Assembly (NCBI GenBank): GCA_026225395.1
Contig: JAMFSR010000033.1
Location: 62,001-126,000, forward strand
Source of the DNA: Granulicella sapmiensis
GTDB taxonomy: Bacteria; Acidobacteriota; Terriglobia; Terriglobales; Acidobacteriaceae
Reading direction: 5' to 3'
Length of the DNA: 64,000 bases
In this document: positions 62,961 to 64,000 of the stretch, one piece after another
How positions within the stretch are numbered: position 1 is the first letter of the stretch
How the letters are laid out: every line of letters starts with the position of its first letter
Made by a program: the position numbers and the translations under genes
The notes under the pieces: model-generated
The model's database searches: none
The model's input: only the letters and a program-made list of their open reading frames with translations
Told to the model about the DNA's origin: nothing

Positions 62961-64000
62961 TTACTGGACGTTGATGACGGTGTTGACCATCGTGACCGAC
63001 GCATTCAAAGCAATAACTCTGCCGTTGATCGTCGTGATCGCGGCAACTCCGGGACTCGAAACCGTGATGCCCGGCGAGGAAATGACGGTTCCGACCATCG
63101 TTCCGCCGCCACCGTAGTTGATAACCGCTCCGGGAAGGTTGCCAACCGCCCAGAAGACGTGGCTCGCCTGTGCTCCGTTGAGCAGGATCACGCTTTGAGC
63201 CTGTGTCGGCGTGCCCACCGTCAGAGACGATCCGATCTGGAAGATAAAGTACGCGTTGGCATTGCCCTGAGCATCGAGAGTCAGCGGATTTCCGGTGATT
63301 TGATAGAACGTTGCCGACTTGTACGTTCCAGGAGCCAGCGTGAGGCCGCCCAACTCGTTGCTCGCAAGCGTGATGCCACCAGCAAGTCCCTGAAGCGTGT
63401 TGTACGCCGCCAGAGCTTCCCCCGCGCCCACGGTTGCAGTGTTGAAGGTAGTAGCAGTTCCTTCATTCGGGCAAGCCGTCGTCGGTTGACTGGTACCGGG
63501 AGCAGTAAAGATCGTGGTAAGCCCCGTTCCCGGTGTGCCCGCCACTGGTCCAACAATGCCTGCGTTCGTTCCCGTCTCTGTATAAGTGCAGGAGTCCGCA
63601 CCGGTAAGAGTCACAACACTGTCATCGTGGAATCCGGTGATCAGCGAAGACGCACCCGTTGTCCCGATATCACCATTGTTGATGGCTGTTAAGAGCCCTT
63701 GGTTCGTGATCCCGGCTCCGCCGCCAAATGCTCCAAAGAGCGAGATGGTGGGTCCGAGTACGATAGGCGGCGGTATCACTGCCGCAGCAGTCGTAAACGT
63801 CCATGGATTCGGCGCGCCGGTGGTTCCCAGCGGATCTCCTGCGAGGTCCGTTGCTCCATTGGTTACGGTAGCGAGATAACTGGTGCTTGGCAGCAGCGCC
63901 ACTGTAGGCGTCAGAGTCGCGGTAAACGTCGCTGCGTTATACGAGAGCGTCGCCGCCACCGGATTTCCGGCCTGCGTCAGGAAGAAGGTCGCATTGGTGA
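62961..64000 (-). CDS. Ice-binding-like (DUF3494) protein with Ig-like domain, 5' end outside window
   Basis: About 346 codons to the window edge, with the start missing. The C-terminal domain fits DUF3494: AFGGGAGITNQGLLTAINNGDIGT, LASNELGGLTLAPGTYKSATF, YFIFQIGSSLTVGT, ILLNGAQASHVFWAVG, then GRVIALNASVTMVNTVIN. A Big_5 Ig-like domain precedes it (LSYNAATFTATLTPTVALLPSTSYLATV). The frame stays open to base 64000, so the GTG near 63959 is not a real start. Such secreted proteins inhibit ice recrystallisation or act as adhesins. Confidence 0.85.
   Translation of the reverse strand, partial: TNATFFLTQAGNPVAATLSYNAATFTATLTPTVALLPSTSYLATVTNGATDLAGDPLGTTGAPNPWTFTTAAAVIPPPIVLGPTISLFGAFGGGAGITNQGLLTAINNGDIGTTGASSLITGFHDDSVVTLTGADSCTYTETGTNAGIVGPVAGTPGTGLTTIFTAPGTSQPTTACPNEGTATTFNTATVGAGEALAAYNTLQGLAGGITLASNELGGLTLAPGTYKSATFYQITGNPLTLDAQGNANAYFIFQIGSSLTVGTPTQAQSVILLNGAQASHVFWAVGNLPGAVINYGGGGTMVGTVISSPGITVSSPGVAAITTINGRVIALNASVTMVNTVINVQ

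Noticed and set aside
63959..63961. GTG as start of the DUF3494 protein
   Set aside because: The frame stays open to the window edge and matches the middle of an Ig-like domain, so this is an internal Val codon.

Overview
The window looks like part of a chromosome from a soil-type Acidobacteriota, most likely of the Terriglobia/Acidobacteriaceae type. This is inferred from gene content, not from any marker comparison. The clues are high GC with dense short-gapped operons, large secreted proteins with carboxypeptidase-regulatory-like or Ig-like domains, an OmpA-type protein with tandem Ig-like repeats, an FtsZ with a very long tail, a lysine/alanine-rich DUF2934 protein, and the many PIN and ParE toxin-antitoxin pairs. 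MurE carries the DNPR motif, so the peptidoglycan is predicted to be of the meso-diaminopimelate type. No rRNA, tRNA, CRISPR array, prophage or insertion sequence was seen.

Layout. 1-6.1 kb: an acyl-CoA carboxylase subunit cut by the window edge, a secreted regulatory-like-domain protein, nicotinamidase, small membrane proteins, an HD-domain protein and a zinc-ribbon/HTH regulator. 6.2-14.0 kb: the plus-strand lipid/isoprenoid run uppS...cdsA-dxr-rseP, split between uppS and cdsA by about 3 kb of accessory genes (a VapBC-type pair, DinB, two secreted proteins). 14.0-25.4 kb: a ParDE-type pair, a DHH phosphoesterase, a CPBP protease/penicillin-acylase/MOSC operon, a large GT-C-like membrane protein, a prenyl diphosphate synthase group, and a 33-codon gene with its own expression signals. 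25.4-28.2 kb: cupin, tsaE, nnr. 28.4-53.0 kb: the whole division and cell wall (dcw) cluster on the minus strand, in transcription order mraZ-rsmH-ftsL-ftsI-murE-murF-mraY-(small membrane protein)-murD-ftsW-murG-murC-(VapBC type)-ftsQ-ftsA-(DUF2934)-(beta-barrel)-ftsZ-(transpeptidase). 53.4-64 kb: DUF2127, fasciclin, an iron-linked TonB receptor with a PKHD hydroxylase, SRPBCC, dxs, an OmpA/Ig-like protein, and a DUF3494 ice-binding-like protein running off the window end.

How the genes work together. uppS, dxr, dxs and the IspA-type synthase cover the entry to the MEP isoprenoid pathway, chain elongation and the undecaprenyl carrier. That carrier is the substrate for MraY and MurG in the dcw cluster, where FtsI, FtsW and the extra transpeptidase polymerise and crosslink septal wall around FtsZ/FtsA/FtsQ/FtsL. 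MraZ probably controls the cluster through four 10-bp-spaced boxes upstream of its own gene. The cluster is interrupted at several points by material not usually found there: a toxin-antitoxin pair, two opposite-strand secreted proteins, an orphan antitoxin-like gene, a small membrane protein translationally coupled to murD, and GGGCTRAAGCCC palindromes.

Limits: domain calls are by eye from translated sequence. Start codons were moved where a ribosome binding site, signal peptide or overlap argued for it. Promoter and RNA-structure calls are visual and unscored.
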